The notes under the pieces are model-generated. The model had not been told where the DNA came from. It made no database searches and saw nothing but the letters and a program-made list of their open reading frames with translations. Of a stretch of 64,000 nt of DNA, positions 48,655 through 60,930 are shown in pieces. The stretch lies in assembly GCF_006517395.1 (NCBI RefSeq), contig NZ_VDCY01000009.1, forward strand, positions 58,667-122,666, given 5' to 3'. Numbering within the stretch: position 1 is the first letter of the stretch; each line of letters starts with the position of its first letter. The position numbers and the translations under genes were made by a program. Origin of the DNA: Terrilactibacillus laevilacticus (GTDB lineage Bacteria; Bacillota; Bacilli; Bacillales; Sporolactobacillaceae).

Positions 48655-48746
48655 CAATCAAAGACAATTCTTAAGAGTACATAGCTTTAGTCATGAAATT
48701 TTTAAGCTGTACTTATATCTATCGAAATCATAAAGGAGGGATTGCG

Positions 48747-49049
48747 TTGCAAATAGACAAACTCCGAGGAGAAATGTTGGATCAATTATTTGACGCTATC
48801 TTAACATTAGAAAATAGAGAAGAATGCTATCGCTTTTTTGATGATTTATGTACCATGGGCGAAATCCAATCTCTTATGCAGCGTCTTGAAGTGGCTCGTA
48901 TGTTAAAAGAAGGACGTACCTATCATCAAATCGAAGAAAATACAGGTGCGAGTACTGCAACAATTTCTCGCGTGAAAAGATGTATTAATTATGGAAACGA
49001 TGGTTACCAAATGACACTTGAAAGATTAAATGAACAAAAAAGTGAATAG
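48747..49049 (+). CDS. yerC: TrpR/YerC-type helix-turn-helix protein
   Basis: A 100-residue DNA-binding protein with the TrpR-like fold: MQRLEVARMLKEGRTYHQIEENTGASTATISRVKRCI is the helix-turn-helix. In B. subtilis YerC is a short conserved protein next to pcrB; its targets are not well defined. The start is TTG 48747, just after AAAGGAGGG, which gives the family N-terminus LQIDKLRGE; an upstream ATG at 48693 is rejected. It has its own terminator. Confidence 0.9.
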   Translation: MQIDKLRGEMLDQLFDAILTLENREECYRFFDDLCTMGEIQSLMQRLEVARMLKEGRTYHQIEENTGASTATISRVKRCINYGNDGYQMTLERLNEQKSE

Positions 49050-49076
49050 ATCTAAACATTTACTTGAATAGATGTT

Positions 49077-49114
49077 AAGCTTAGTAGTGCTGAAAAAATC
49101 TACTAAGCTTTTTT
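49077..49114 (+). terminator. Terminator of yerC
   Basis: AAGCTTAGTAG pairs perfectly with CTACTAAGCTT around a 12-base loop, followed by TTTT. Confidence 0.93.
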
Positions 49115-49152
49115 CAATTTCGACAGAATAGAAAATAAAGGCTCTTGGAATG

Positions 49153-49166
49153 TGAACAAATGTTCG
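49153..49166. promoter_or_regulatory. LexA-like box upstream of pcrB-pcrA-ligA
   Basis: GAACAAATGTTC is a perfect GAAC-N4-GTTC palindrome inside TGAACAAATGTTCG; only the first outer base departs from CGAACNNNNGTTCG. It lies about 190 bases before pcrB; a TATGAT at 49203 could be the -10, but no good -35 is seen. Confidence 0.7.
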
Positions 49167-49358
49167 ATTTTTTACTAATTCTAGCTGTCGATTCGTTCAG
49201 TTTATGATAAACTAGGAGAAGTATTAAGGACATTAATTTAATGATGATTGGATTGCGAAAAATGGCGAAATAGCCATTAACATTCGATAAAATAGATCAA
49301 GAAACGATATAAATCTTTTTGTCTAAATTGTTGTGTTGGAGGAAGGAGCAGCATAAGG

Positions 49359-50051
49359 GTGAGCACATATCGATCATGGCGACATGTTTTTAAATTGGAT
49401 CCAAATAAACCTATAGAAGATCATGTTCTAGAACAACTATGTGAATCGGGTACCGATGCGATTATTGTTGGTGGAACAGATGGAGTAACTCTCGATAATA
49501 CATTATATCTTTTATCACGAATCAGGCAGTTTGCTTTAGATTGCGCCCTTGAAGTGTCAACACTAGAGGCCATCACACCTGGTTTTGATTATTATTTTAT
49601 CCCGTCTGTATTAAATGCACAGGATGTTACTTGGCTGGTGGGTAAGCAGCATGAAGCCATGAAAGAGTATGGAGATATCATCGATTGGGATATCGTCGTC
49701 GCTGAAGGTTATTGCGTGTTGAATTCTGAAGCCAAAGTAGCCAAGCTTACAAGTGCAAAAACAGAATTAACTAGCGAAGATGTGGCAGCCTATGCTCAAT
49801 TGGCAGATAAATTTTTGCGTCTACCTGTTTTTTACGTAGAATATAGTGGTCAGTTTGGAGACATGGACACACTTAAACAGGCAAAACGACAATTAAATCA
49901 TGCTCAATTATTTTACGGAGGCGGCATTTCGACGGCGGAACAAGCCACGCAAGCAGCAAACTATGCGGACACCATTGTGGTTGGTAATGTTATTTATGAA
50001 GATGTAAAACAAGCATTAGAAACGGTGACAGCTGTAAAGAAGAATCAGTGA
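49359..50051 (+). CDS. pcrB: Heptaprenylglyceryl phosphate synthase
   Basis: Prenyltransferase with a TIM-barrel fold that joins heptaprenyl diphosphate to sn-glycerol-1-phosphate, giving an archaeal-type ether lipid precursor. The 230-residue product has [12 protein letters not shown] near the N-terminus, [10 protein letters not shown], and the phosphate-binding [13 protein letters not shown] and [10 protein letters not shown] at the C-terminal end. GTG start with AAGGAG upstream. First gene of pcrB-pcrA-ligA-camS, order as in B. subtilis. Confidence 0.95.
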   Translation: MSTYRSWRHVFKLDPNKPIEDHVLEQLCESGTDAIIVGGTDGVTLDNTLYLLSRIRQFALDCALEVSTLEAITPGFDYYFIPSVLNAQDVTWLVGKQHEAMKEYGDIIDWDIVVAEGYCVLNSEAKVAKLTSAKTELTSEDVAAYAQLADKFLRLPVFYVEYSGQFGDMDTLKQAKRQLNHAQLFYGGGISTAEQATQAANYADTIVVGNVIYEDVKQALETVTAVKKNQ

Positions 50052-50099
50052 TGATCATGACTTTTATATAGATCGAATTAAAAATAGGATGGTGGTATT

Positions 50100-52319
50100 A
50101 TGCAAGGGTTTTCTGAACACCTCTTGGATGGGTTGAACCCTCAGCAATTAAAAGCAGTGAAACATTCTGAAGGACCATTATTATTAATGGCGGGAGCAGG
50201 CAGTGGTAAAACTCGTGTCCTGACGCATCGCATCGCTCATTTAATTCTAGAGAAAGATATTGCACCATGGAATGTACTTGCTATTACATTTACAAATAAA
50301 GCGGCCAAAGAAATGAAAAATCGGATTACAAGTCTTGTAGGTCCTCTTGCCAATGATATATGGGTGTCAACTTTTCACTCCATGTGTGTCCGGATTTTGA
50401 GACGAGACATTGATCGAATTGGGATCAACCGTAATTTTTCAATCTTAGATACAACCGATCAACTTTCTGTGATTAAAAATATATTGAAAGACAAGAATAT
50501 AGATAGTAAAAAGTTTACGCCACGAAGTATTCTTGGTACGATCAGTTCGGCAAAAAATGATTTGAAGACGGCTAAGGACTTCAATAAAGTGGCTGTTGGC
50601 CCTTATGAAGAAGTTGTTCGTGATGTTTATCAAGACTATGAAAAAAGACTACGAAAAAACCATTCCTTAGATTTCGATGACCTCATTATGACAACGATTC
50701 AACTCTTTCAAGAAGTACCAGAAACACTAGAATATTATCAACGTAAATTTCAATATATTCATGTTGATGAGTATCAAGATACAAACCGAGCCCAATATTT
50801 ACTTGTGAACATGCTTAGTGATCGGTTTAAAAATCTATGTGTTGTTGGGGACTCTGACCAATCCATCTATAAATGGCGCGGAGCAGATATACAAAATATT
50901 TTATCTTTCGAAGAAGATTATCCGAATGCTGAGGTTATCCTTCTTGAACAAAACTATCGGTCAACGAAAAAAATTCTCGCAGCTGCGAATGGAGTTATCC
51001 AAAATAATCCACGTCGTAAACCAAAAAAGCTTTGGACTGAAAATGTGGACGGGGACATGATTACCGTCTATCAAGGTGGGACAGAACACGAAGAAGGTTA
51101 TTATATTACTGGGAAAATGAGTGAACTAGCACGTTCGGGTTATCGGTATGCCGATATGGCGGTACTCTACCGGACCAACGCCCAATCGAGGGTGATCGAG
51201 GAAACGCTTGTCAAATCAAATATTCCTTATCGTATGGTAGGCGGCACGAAGTTCTATGACCGAAAAGAAATTAAAGATCTATTAGCCTACTTACGGCTCA
51301 TTGCAAATCCAGATGATGATATCAGCCTTGCTCGAATTGTCAATGAACCAAAACGAGGAATCGGACTAGCTTCAATGGATCGACTGGCCGATTATGCGAT
51401 TAGCCAAGATCTTTCTCTAATGGGAGCTATACAAGAAATTGAACAAACAACGGTTTCAAAACGAGCAGCTAGTGCCCTATCAACCTTTGGTGAACAGATG
51501 ATGAACTGGGCAAAAATGCAAGAATTTCTCTCTGTAACAGAATTAATAGAAGAGGTTCTTGAGAAAACAGGCTACCGTCAAGCATTAAAAGATGAACGAA
51601 CGATAGAAGCACAAAGTCGTCTCGAAAACATCGATGAATTTTTATCCGTATCAACAGAATATGAAAAGAATAATGAAGATAAGTCATTGATCGGATTTTT
51701 AACTGAACTGGCCCTTGATTCAGATATTGATAAAGAGGAAGATGATGAACAAAACCAAAGTGATAATGCCGTGACGTTAATGACATTGCATGCGGCCAAA
51801 GGTCTTGAATTTCCAGTTGTCTTTTTAATTGGGATGGAAGAAGGAATCTTCCCTCACATGCGTTCATTGGAAGATGAAGAAGAGATGGAAGAAGAACGTC
51901 GTCTCGCTTATGTTGGGATTACGCGGGCTGAAAAAATGCTATTTTTAACATGTGCTAAGTCCAGAACGCTCTTTGGACGAACCACAATGAATCCAAAATC
52001 TCGTTTTTTACAAGAGATTCCGTCTGACTTATATGAAGACCTTTCACCAGAGCAAGAGATGGGCCGTTTTCAATCAACCAGCCGACGTGAACGTCCAGCC
52101 ACATTTGCACAGAAACGTCCTTTCTTAAAACAAAACAACCAAAATTCATCAACAACTTGGAAAGTTGGAGATCAAGTTCTTCATAAAAAGTGGGGGAAAG
52201 GAACGGTTGTGAGTATTAAAGGCAGTGACGAAAGTAAGGAACTCGATATTGCTTTTCCAAAGCCAGTGGGCTTGAAACGTCTTTTAAGTGCTTTTGCTCC
52301 AATTGAAAAAGTTAGATGA
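50100..52319 (+). CDS. pcrA: ATP-dependent DNA helicase PcrA
   Basis: Superfamily 1A 3'-5' helicase for repair, plasmid replication and removal of RecA. The 739-residue product has Walker A AGAGSGKT at 31-38, DEYQD (motif II), [13 protein letters not shown] (motif III region), [14 protein letters not shown] (motif V), and VGITRAEK (motif VI), followed by a C-terminal region ending in a Tudor-like segment ([20 protein letters not shown]) that contacts RNA polymerase. AGGATGG precedes the ATG. Co-directional with ligA, 161 bases apart. Confidence 0.98.
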   Translation: MQGFSEHLLDGLNPQQLKAVKHSEGPLLLMAGAGSGKTRVLTHRIAHLILEKDIAPWNVLAITFTNKAAKEMKNRITSLVGPLANDIWVSTFHSMCVRILRRDIDRIGINRNFSILDTTDQLSVIKNILKDKNIDSKKFTPRSILGTISSAKNDLKTAKDFNKVAVGPYEEVVRDVYQDYEKRLRKNHSLDFDDLIMTTIQLFQEVPETLEYYQRKFQYIHVDEYQDTNRAQYLLVNMLSDRFKNLCVVGDSDQSIYKWRGADIQNILSFEEDYPNAEVILLEQNYRSTKKILAAANGVIQNNPRRKPKKLWTENVDGDMITVYQGGTEHEEGYYITGKMSELARSGYRYADMAVLYRTNAQSRVIEETLVKSNIPYRMVGGTKFYDRKEIKDLLAYLRLIANPDDDISLARIVNEPKRGIGLASMDRLADYAISQDLSLMGAIQEIEQTTVSKRAASALSTFGEQMMNWAKMQEFLSVTELIEEVLEKTGYRQALKDERTIEAQSRLENIDEFLSVSTEYEKNNEDKSLIGFLTELALDSDIDKEEDDEQNQSDNAVTLMTLHAAKGLEFPVVFLIGMEEGIFPHMRSLEDEEEMEEERRLAYVGITRAEKMLFLTCAKSRTLFGRTTMNPKSRFLQEIPSDLYEDLSPEQEMGRFQSTSRRERPATFAQKRPFLKQNNQNSSTTWKVGDQVLHKKWGKGTVVSIKGSDESKELDIAFPKPVGLKRLLSAFAPIEKVR

Positions 52320-52438
52320 TGGGGCGTTAACGTATGTAACCATCCCCAATCAAACTTCAATGGCAATTTTGAAAGGTTCTGCACAATATGGTTTAACCAA
52401 CGTCTAAGTTGACAGTTTTTGGATCCAAATGATAGTAA

Positions 52439-54487
<2,049 letters not shown>

Positions 54488-54501
54488 GAGGAGTGTTTTT
54501 T

Positions 54502-55680
54502 ATGAAAAAATGGTTGGGAGTTGTAGGCCTACTCTCACTCAGCCTAACCTTAGTTTTATCAGGATGTAATCTGCCATGGTCATCTGATAACAATAAACAG
54601 AACGTGATTAATTCTTCAAAAGGGAATAAACAAACAGCAACTTTGATACCTAAGATAGATAGTAAAGATTACCAAAGTTTAAAACCAACTGGAAATACGT
54701 CAGACTCCACGCGTGGGTATATCGGATATGGTGTCAATAATCGTGTAGATATTGATCAACTTGAAACTGGACTCATGAATATGTCAAAGTCGGTCTTCAG
54801 CCCCGATGATTATGTATTCCAAAGTGGGCAATATCTAAGTGAAGCGGATATCAACAACATGCTCTATCGTAAAAGTAAAAAGACGCCAAATGGATTGAAT
54901 CCACCGCTTGGAAAAGGTCAAAGTGTCAGAGATCAAGCGATGAATAGTCCCAAAATTCTTAGCTATATCCTTGAACAGGATTATTTAAAAAGTACAGGGA
55001 AAAATAAATATGAGCTTGGTGGCGTTTCTCTTGCCATCTCTCTTAATCAGGTCTACACAGATAAAGTCACAGATAAATCTGGCAAACAATACGATGTGCA
55101 AAAAACCTTAAATGTTAGTCAAGTTAAACAACAAGGTAAAACGATCGCCCAAAAAGTCTTGCAGCAAGTTCGCCAAAAAAATGGACTCGGAAATGTGCCG
55201 ATCTTTATCACACTATACGCCGAGGCACCGGATAGCTCACTAGTGCCAGGTTATTTTTATTCTAAAACGTATGTGTCGAATAATAGTGGCTCCATTGGTA
55301 AATGGGAAAATGTAAATGAAGATAATGTCTTGTTCCCTTCTGACAAGTCTAAAAGCAAGTATAAATCTGATAATGAACTTTTCAACAACTTTAAGACAGA
55401 TGTCTCGAAATATTTCCCAAACTTCATTGGTGTTACAGCCAAAGGAAGATATGAAAATGGAGATTTAGTTGATCTTAATTTCCAAATCTCGATTAAATTT
55501 TATGACAAAACAGAAGTTATGGGATTTGCGAGTTACGTCACATCTCTAGTAAAAGATCGTTTTCCATTCTCAAAAAATATCCCAGTGCAAATTAGCATTA
55601 TAACGCCAAATACTCAAGAGGCAGTTATTGTGTCTAATCCCGATATGGACGAACCGTTTGTCCATGTGTTTGAACAATAA
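54502..55680 (+). CDS. camS: CamS-family sex-pheromone lipoprotein (YerH-like)
   Basis: A 392-residue lipoprotein of the CamS family. Lipobox LSGC with C22 follows a hydrophobic signal peptide; in staphylococci and enterococci such signal peptides give rise to a pheromone, while the function of the mature protein is unknown. Family patterns include RGYIGYGVNNRVDIDQLE and the C-terminal EAVIVSNPDMDEPFVHVF. ATG 54502 follows AGAGGAG at good spacing. Ends the pcrB-pcrA-ligA-camS unit, as yerH does in B. subtilis. Confidence 0.93.
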   Translation: MKKWLGVVGLLSLSLTLVLSGCNLPWSSDNNKQNVINSSKGNKQTATLIPKIDSKDYQSLKPTGNTSDSTRGYIGYGVNNRVDIDQLETGLMNMSKSVFSPDDYVFQSGQYLSEADINNMLYRKSKKTPNGLNPPLGKGQSVRDQAMNSPKILSYILEQDYLKSTGKNKYELGGVSLAISLNQVYTDKVTDKSGKQYDVQKTLNVSQVKQQGKTIAQKVLQQVRQKNGLGNVPIFITLYAEAPDSSLVPGYFYSKTYVSNNSGSIGKWENVNEDNVLFPSDKSKSKYKSDNELFNNFKTDVSKYFPNFIGVTAKGRYENGDLVDLNFQISIKFYDKTEVMGFASYVTSLVKDRFPFSKNIPVQISIITPNTQEAVIVSNPDMDEPFVHVFEQ

Positions 55681-55692
55681 TATTCATTTGAT

Positions 55693-55730
55693 GAAACCCA
55701 ATGTTCATGTTGAACATTGGGTTTCGTTAT
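55693..55730 (+). terminator. Terminator of camS
   Basis: GAAACCCAATGTTCA and its exact complement form a 15-bp stem with a 3-base loop. The following T-run is weak. Confidence 0.85.
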
Positions 55731-55782
55731 GTGGTCAAGAAAGAAGGAGTCTACCTCGTCATTGAAGAATATTCTTATTAAA

Positions 55783-55937
55783 GTACGTGTTCAAAAAGGT
55801 GACAAATTAAAAGCAAGAAGGTCAAGGCGGCGCCGTTTTGAGGACCGGAATGTAGGTGTTTACTACATGAGGACCGGAAAAACAAGCCAACGCCGAGATT
55901 CGTAGCTTATCATTTGGTGACTTTTTGAACAACCCCT
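55783..55937 (+). mobile_element. Element B, copy 5 (internally deleted, 155 bp)
   Basis: Both termini match element B but about 60 bases of the left interior are missing. Perfect flanking 4-bp duplication TAAA (55779-55782 and 55938-55941). The rest of the 55681-56014 gap has only the camS terminator and the AraC ribosome site. Confidence 0.85.
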
Positions 55938-56014
55938 TAAACAGTCGCGTATATTTTGAAGAATACATAATACAGATAAAGTTAGAATGCTTCGCTTAAA
56001 TAAGAGGTGAGAAA

Positions 56015-56884
56015 ATGGGTTTATACCTAGAAATACCAGTTCTCAATAAGCAATTTCCTTTTCGCAGCTTTATTAATCAAGGTCATCAGTTGGTTTCACC
56101 TCATTGGCATAAAGAAGTTGAAATCATCTATGTGTTCAAAGGATCCATTAATATTGGCGTAAATGATGAGCCGATTCATGTAAAAAAAGGAGAAATTCTC
56201 TTTATAAATGGAGGCGATATTCATTACATTCTAGCATCTTCCGATAGTGAGAGATTCGTCATTCAGTTCGATTTAACTTTTTTTCAAGAGATTTCCACTA
56301 TGAACGTGATTGAGAAAAATTTACGAGATGCTTTTAGCCAGATGAAAAATTCAAGTACGGAATGGAATAAAACAACAAAAGATAAAATGGTGAAAATCAT
56401 CGAGAACATTCAGGAAGAGAATACAAAAAAACAAGAAGGCTATCCTTTTGTAATCAAGGCAAAATTATATGAAATGATGGCTTTGATTTTTCGAGAAATA
56501 CCAGAGAAAGAGTCTGAAGACACTTCAGATAGCCAACTCACCAAGACACAAGAAACATTAGAGAAATTGGATCAGATTTTTTCCTATGTAGAAAGTCACT
56601 ATAAAGAAGGGATTACATTACAGGATATTGCCAAGTATAGTGGTTTTAGTACATATTACTTCACAAAATTTTTCAAGAAAAATACAGGGACGACATTTAT
56701 CAAATTTTTAAATGAGTATCGATTAAATAAAGCGAAATGGATTTTATTAAATGGAAATTACACTGTGACCGAAATTGCCGAGATGGCAGGATTTACGAGT
56801 GTTAAGACGTTCCACCATTTATTTAAAGAGGTCATGGGTGTGTCCCCTCTAAAATATAGGAAGACAATATCCGGGAATAATTGA
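56015..56884 (+). CDS. AraC-family transcriptional regulator
   Basis: A 289-residue regulator with an N-terminal cupin sensor domain (HWHKEVEIIYVFKGSINIGV at about 33-52; GEILFINGGDIHYI) and a C-terminal pair of helix-turn-helix motifs (about 190-285; GITLQDIAKYSGFSTYYFTKFFKKNTG and YTVTEIAEMAGFTSVKTFHHLFKEVMG). This arrangement is typical of sugar-responsive activators in Bacillales. GAGGTGAG precedes the ATG. It lies 75 bases upstream of the sugar oxidoreductase genes in the same direction and is their probable activator. Confidence 0.92.
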   Translation: MGLYLEIPVLNKQFPFRSFINQGHQLVSPHWHKEVEIIYVFKGSINIGVNDEPIHVKKGEILFINGGDIHYILASSDSERFVIQFDLTFFQEISTMNVIEKNLRDAFSQMKNSSTEWNKTTKDKMVKIIENIQEENTKKQEGYPFVIKAKLYEMMALIFREIPEKESEDTSDSQLTKTQETLEKLDQIFSYVESHYKEGITLQDIAKYSGFSTYYFTKFFKKNTGTTFIKFLNEYRLNKAKWILLNGNYTVTEIAEMAGFTSVKTFHHLFKEVMGVSPLKYRKTISGNN

Positions 56885-56959
56885 ACAAGAATATAGGAAG
56901 AAAAATTGCGATTTGTTCTGTATAGTGTTGTTATCAACTAAATAAATGGAGGTTTTCAT

Positions 56960-58039
56960 ATGACTTTGAAGGTTGGAATTATTGGCTGCGGTGGTATTGC
57001 AAACGGGAAACATATGCCAAGTCTTGCAAAATTAGACGAAGTTGAAATGATCGCCTTTTGTGATGTGATCGAGGATCGGGCGATAAAGGCTAGCGAGAAC
57101 TTTGGAACAGAAAATGTAAGCGTATACACTGATTATAAGGATTTACTTAATAATAGAGAAATCGATGTAGTCCATGTCTGCACGCCGAATATTTCACATG
57201 CGGAAATAACCATTGCAGCCCTTGAAGCGGGAAAACATGTGATGTGTGAAAAACCAATGGCAAAAACATCGAAAGAAGCGCAAGAAATGATTGATGCAGC
57301 TAAACGTACAGGAAAAAAATTAACGATCGGCTATCAAAATCGGTTTCGAAAAGACTCTGAGTATTTGCACGCCATTTGTGAAGAAAAGGCCCTTGGAGAC
57401 ATCTATTATGCCAAAGCCAAGGCCATTCGCCGGAGAGCTGTTCCAACATGGGGTGTCTTTCTAGATGAGGAAGCCCAAGGCGGCGGACCACTCATTGATA
57501 TAGGTACTCATGCACTCGATTTAACGCTATGGATGATGGATAACTATAAACCTAAATATGTCGTGGGCAATACTTATCATAAACTATCAAAAACGGAGAA
57601 TGCGGCCAATGCTTGGGGTCCATGGGATCCAAACCAGTTTACTGTGGAAGATTCAGCTTTCGGTTTCATTACAATGGAAAATGGCGCAACAATTGTTCTT
57701 GAATCAAGCTGGGCCCTTAATTCGTTAGACGTAGGGGAGGCTAAAACAAGCTTGAGTGGAACGAAGGGTGGCGCAGATATGGAAGATGGCCTGCGCATTA
57801 ATGGCGAAGATCATAGCTTGCTTTTTGAGAAAAAAATTGAACTTGAAACGGGTGGCGTTGATTTTTATGACGGTACAGGTGATGATCCAGCTTATACCGA
57901 AGCGAAGCAATGGATTGAAAGCATTTTAAACGACACTGACCCTGTTGTTAAACCAGAACAAGCCTTTGTCGTCACGCAAATTTTAGAAGCGATTTATCAA
58001 TCTGCCAAAACCAATCAACCTGTGTTCTTTAATAAATAA
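56960..58039 (+). CDS. Gfo/Idh/MocA-family NAD(P)-dependent oxidoreductase 1
   Basis: A 359-residue sugar dehydrogenase-type protein. N-terminal Rossmann fold with GCGGIA at 9-14, the conserved CEKPMA (E97-K98-P99), and DIGTHALDL, where the His is the usual catalytic residue. Relatives oxidise inositols, glycosides or disaccharides, often at C3. The partner genes (TIM-barrel and ThuA-like) suggest 3-keto-sugar chemistry; the substrate cannot be named. TGGAGG precedes the ATG. Confidence 0.9.
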   Translation: MTLKVGIIGCGGIANGKHMPSLAKLDEVEMIAFCDVIEDRAIKASENFGTENVSVYTDYKDLLNNREIDVVHVCTPNISHAEITIAALEAGKHVMCEKPMAKTSKEAQEMIDAAKRTGKKLTIGYQNRFRKDSEYLHAICEEKALGDIYYAKAKAIRRRAVPTWGVFLDEEAQGGGPLIDIGTHALDLTLWMMDNYKPKYVVGNTYHKLSKTENAANAWGPWDPNQFTVEDSAFGFITMENGATIVLESSWALNSLDVGEAKTSLSGTKGGADMEDGLRINGEDHSLLFEKKIELETGGVDFYDGTGDDPAYTEAKQWIESILNDTDPVVKPEQAFVVTQILEAIYQSAKTNQPVFFNK

Positions 58040-58063
58040 GAGTTGGATCGAGGAGGTCCTTGG

Positions 58064-58801
58064 ATGATGCCGGTTGCCCTACAGCTTTGGAGTGTTAAAG
58101 ATGTGTGCGAAAAAGATTTTTTTGGAACTTTAGAAAAGGTCTCAGAAATGGGCTATGATGGCATTGAATTCGCAGGGTATTATAATGAATCCGCACAAAA
58201 CATCAAAGAAAAATGCACAGAATTGGGATTACAAATTGTTGCCTCACATATACCAGCTGAGAAAATATTAAATGATCTAGATAATGTTATTTCTTTTGAA
58301 AAGGAATTAGGAAACAACTACATTGTTTGTCCTTATGCGTCATATGATACCAAGGATGAATGGAAATCCTTTGCATCAAAGTTAAATGTGGCTTGTAAAA
58401 AAATTGAAGATGCTGGAATGACATTAGTCTACCACAATCATCATCATGAGTTTCATAAACTTGAAGATACGTATATCCTTGATTATTTGCTCGAGATGGT
58501 ACCTCATTTAAAAGCAGAACTTGATACGTATTGGATTCAATATGCGGGAGTAGATGTCGTTTCATACATGTCTCAATACGACAATCGGACGCCATTTATT
58601 CATCTTAAGGATATGAAAAAAGAGCCAATGGAAAGCACTGAAATCGGTAAAGGCGTACTCGATATTACTCGATTTGTAAAACAAGCCGAGAACCAAGGTG
58701 TCGAGTGGCTCATCATTGAACAAGAGGCATTTACGAAACCATCATTAGAAAGTGTTGAAATAGGCTTAATTAATTTGAAGCAACTAATTGGAGGGGACTA
58801 A
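58064..58801 (+). CDS. Sugar phosphate isomerase/epimerase-like TIM-barrel protein 1
   Basis: A 245-residue AP endonuclease-2-type TIM barrel (xylose-isomerase-like). MGYDGIEFAGYY, YHNHHHEF, ELDTYWIQYAG and LHLKDMK carry the Glu/His/Asp metal ligands spread along the barrel as in this family. Members include epimerases, isomerases and 3-keto-glycoside hydratases or lyases. ATG 58064 follows GAGGAGG; a TTG upstream at 58043 is rejected. Only three bases separate its stop from the next gene. Confidence 0.87.
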   Translation: MMPVALQLWSVKDVCEKDFFGTLEKVSEMGYDGIEFAGYYNESAQNIKEKCTELGLQIVASHIPAEKILNDLDNVISFEKELGNNYIVCPYASYDTKDEWKSFASKLNVACKKIEDAGMTLVYHNHHHEFHKLEDTYILDYLLEMVPHLKAELDTYWIQYAGVDVVSYMSQYDNRTPFIHLKDMKKEPMESTEIGKGVLDITRFVKQAENQGVEWLIIEQEAFTKPSLESVEIGLINLKQLIGGD

Positions 58802-58804
58802 CTC

Positions 58805-59533
58805 ATGGTGAATGTGACCGTTTGGAATGAATATCGACATGAAAAAAGTGATGAGGAAGTCAGAAAAGTTTATCCAGAAGGCATTCATGGCCAGATTGCC
58901 AGCTTTTTAGAAGCGTCTTCATTTAATGTTCGTACGGCAACATTAGACGAGCCAGAACATGGCCTATCGGAAGAAGTTTTGGCTAATACGGATGTCCTCG
59001 TTTGGTGGGGACATATTGCTCATAAGGAAGTGTCAGATGAGATTGTGGAACGCGTTCATAAAAAAGTCTTAGAAGGCATGGGACTCGTTGTTTTGCATTC
59101 AGGTCATATGTCGAAAATTTTCATGAAGCTTATGGGCACAAGCTGTGATTTAAAATGGCGCGAAGCCGAAGAAAAGGAAAGACTTTGGGTTGTCAATCCG
59201 AGTCACCCCATAGTAGAGGGTCTCGGTGAATATATCGAACTCGAAAAAGAGGAAATGTATGGTGAACACTTTGACATTCCAATTCCAGATGAACTGATTT
59301 TTATGAGCTGGTTTGAAGGCGGGAATGTGTTCAGAAGTGGCTGTACATATCGGCGAGGGAACGGAAAAATATTCTACTTTCAACCAGGACACGAAACGTA
59401 TCCAACCTATTATCACGAAGACATTCAAAAAGTCATTATTAATGGCGTGAAATGGTGTCAGCCGACAACATATAGTTACCCAAAATACGGAAATTCGGAA
59501 GCCTTAGAGAAAATACAACCAAAAGGAGAATGA
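58805..59533 (+). CDS. ThuA-like family protein
   Basis: A 242-residue protein with the ThuA-like (class I amidotransferase-like) fold: [28 protein letters not shown], then [18 protein letters not shown] segment, [13 protein letters not shown] and [12 protein letters not shown]. In rhizobia ThuA acts with the Gfo/Idh protein ThuB in trehalose/sucrose use through 3-keto sugars. This form is shorter than secreted ThuA fusions and has no signal peptide, so it is cytoplasmic. TGGAGGG precedes the ATG; the next gene starts six bases after its stop. Confidence 0.87.
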   Translation: MVNVTVWNEYRHEKSDEEVRKVYPEGIHGQIASFLEASSFNVRTATLDEPEHGLSEEVLANTDVLVWWGHIAHKEVSDEIVERVHKKVLEGMGLVVLHSGHMSKIFMKLMGTSCDLKWREAEEKERLWVVNPSHPIVEGLGEYIELEKEEMYGEHFDIPIPDELIFMSWFEGGNVFRSGCTYRRGNGKIFYFQPGHETYPTYYHEDIQKVIINGVKWCQPTTYSYPKYGNSEALEKIQPKGE

Positions 59534-59539
59534 TGGACG

Positions 59540-60508
59540 ATGAAACTAGGCGTATTCACCCCTTTATTTGCAAATTTAAGTTTAGATGACATGTTGGAAA
59601 AAGTCTCAGCAGCAGGATTAGACGCTGTAGAAATCGGCACAGGCGGTAATCCAGGAAATGACCACTGTCCTACAGATGAATTATTAGAAAGCGAAGAAGC
59701 AAGAAAAGCTTATTTAAAAAAATTTGAAGATAAAGGCATCATGATCAGTGCTTTCAGTTGTCATAGCAATCCGATTTCCCCAAATCAAGAAGAAGCCAAG
59801 GAAGCGGATGACATTTTACGAAAAACGATCAAACTCGCGGCTACTATGAACGTTCCTGTTGTAAATACTTTTTCAGGCACGGCAGGAGACAGCGACGATG
59901 CGAAAGCGCCAAACTGGCCAGTTATCCCTTGGCCAACCGTCTATAGTGATATTAAAGAGTGGCAATGGAAGACAAAACTCATTCCTTATTGGAAAGAGAT
60001 CGGTAAGTTAGCTGAAGAAAACAAGATCAAAATTGGCATCGAATTGCATGGAGGTTTCCTTTGCCACACACCGTATACCATTTTAAAACTTCGTGAGGAA
60101 ACTTCTGATGCAATCGGCGTAAATTTAGATCCGAGTCATTTATGGTGGCAAGGAATCGATCCTGTTGGTGCCATCAAAATACTCGGTAAAGCAGGTGCCA
60201 TTCACCATTTTCATGCTAAAGATACGTATCTCGATCAAGACAATATTAACATGTATGGTCTAACAGACATGCAGCCGTATGGAGAAGTCCAAACAAGAGC
60301 CTGGACGTTCCGATCTGTTGGCTGTGGCCATAGCGTCTCCGTTTGGTCGGATATCATCAGCGCTCTCCGCACTTATGGATATGACTACGTTGTCAGTATC
60401 GAACATGAAGATCCTTTGATGTCCATTGATGAAGGACTAGGACGTGCTGTCACCAATTTGCAATCCATTTTGATTCGGGAAACCCCTGTGGACATGTGGT
60501 GGGCATAA
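59540..60508 (+). CDS. Sugar phosphate isomerase/epimerase-like TIM-barrel protein 2
   Basis: A 322-residue TIM-barrel protein, longer than the first and not a simple duplicate. AGLDAVEIGTGG, KIGIELHGGFLCHTP, VNLDPSHLWWQGIDP and VSIEHEDPLMS place likely metal ligands (Glu, His, Asp, Glu) at the strand ends. The WPVIPWPTVYSD insert is typical of a subgroup found next to Gfo/Idh genes. AAAGGAG precedes the ATG. Last gene before the tandem repeat array. Confidence 0.88.
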   Translation: MKLGVFTPLFANLSLDDMLEKVSAAGLDAVEIGTGGNPGNDHCPTDELLESEEARKAYLKKFEDKGIMISAFSCHSNPISPNQEEAKEADDILRKTIKLAATMNVPVVNTFSGTAGDSDDAKAPNWPVIPWPTVYSDIKEWQWKTKLIPYWKEIGKLAEENKIKIGIELHGGFLCHTPYTILKLREETSDAIGVNLDPSHLWWQGIDPVGAIKILGKAGAIHHFHAKDTYLDQDNINMYGLTDMQPYGEVQTRAWTFRSVGCGHSVSVWSDIISALRTYGYDYVVSIEHEDPLMSIDEGLGRAVTNLQSILIRETPVDMWWA

Positions 60509-60540
60509 GGTTGCTTGCTCTCAGTTTTGCAATCTAGCCT

Positions 60541-60875
60541 AATGTGGCGCAATTCCGTTGTGAGTGGCGCAATTCCGTTGAGAAGTGGCGCAATTCCGTT
60601 AAGAAGTGGCGCAATTCCGTTGTGAGTGGCGCAATTCCGTTAAGAAGTGGCGCAATTCCAATTTGAAGTGGCGCAATTCCAATGTGAAGTGGCGCAATTC
60701 CAATGTGAAGTGGCGCAATTCCAATTTGAAGTGGCTCAATTCCGTTGTGAAGTGGCGCAATTCCAATTTGAAGTGGCTCAATTCCGTTGTGAAGTGGCGC
60801 AATTCCAATTTGAAGTGGCTCAATTCCGTTGTGAAGCGGCTCAATTCCAAAGTGAAGTGGCGCAATCCCAAACTA
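60541..60875. repeat. Repeat D, tandem array 3
   Basis: About 16 direct units of mostly 21 bp (core GAAGTGGCGCAATTCC or GTGGCTCAATTCC). In the second half two unit types alternate, one ending CAATTTGAAGTGGCTC and one CGTTGTGAAGTGGCGC, giving a 42-bp higher-order repeat. It lies inside the sugar cluster between the second TIM-barrel gene and the second oxidoreductase. No terminator is seen before it. Confidence 0.95.
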
Positions 60876-60930
60876 ATGTTGTGCACTTTGATCATAGATG
60901 AATATAGATCACATATGTAGGAGTGATATA

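Noticed and set aside
55717..55905. 62-residue plus-strand open frame
   Set aside because: Spans the camS terminator and most of element B copy 5; basic composition comes from the repeat.
60599..60920. Three overlapping open frames of heptad-repeat proteins (MAQFQFEVAQF-type and others, both strands)
   Set aside because: They are the 21-bp tandem array read in phase: a 21-base period keeps all frames periodic and stop-free. No ribosome site, no start context and no codon bias support translation.
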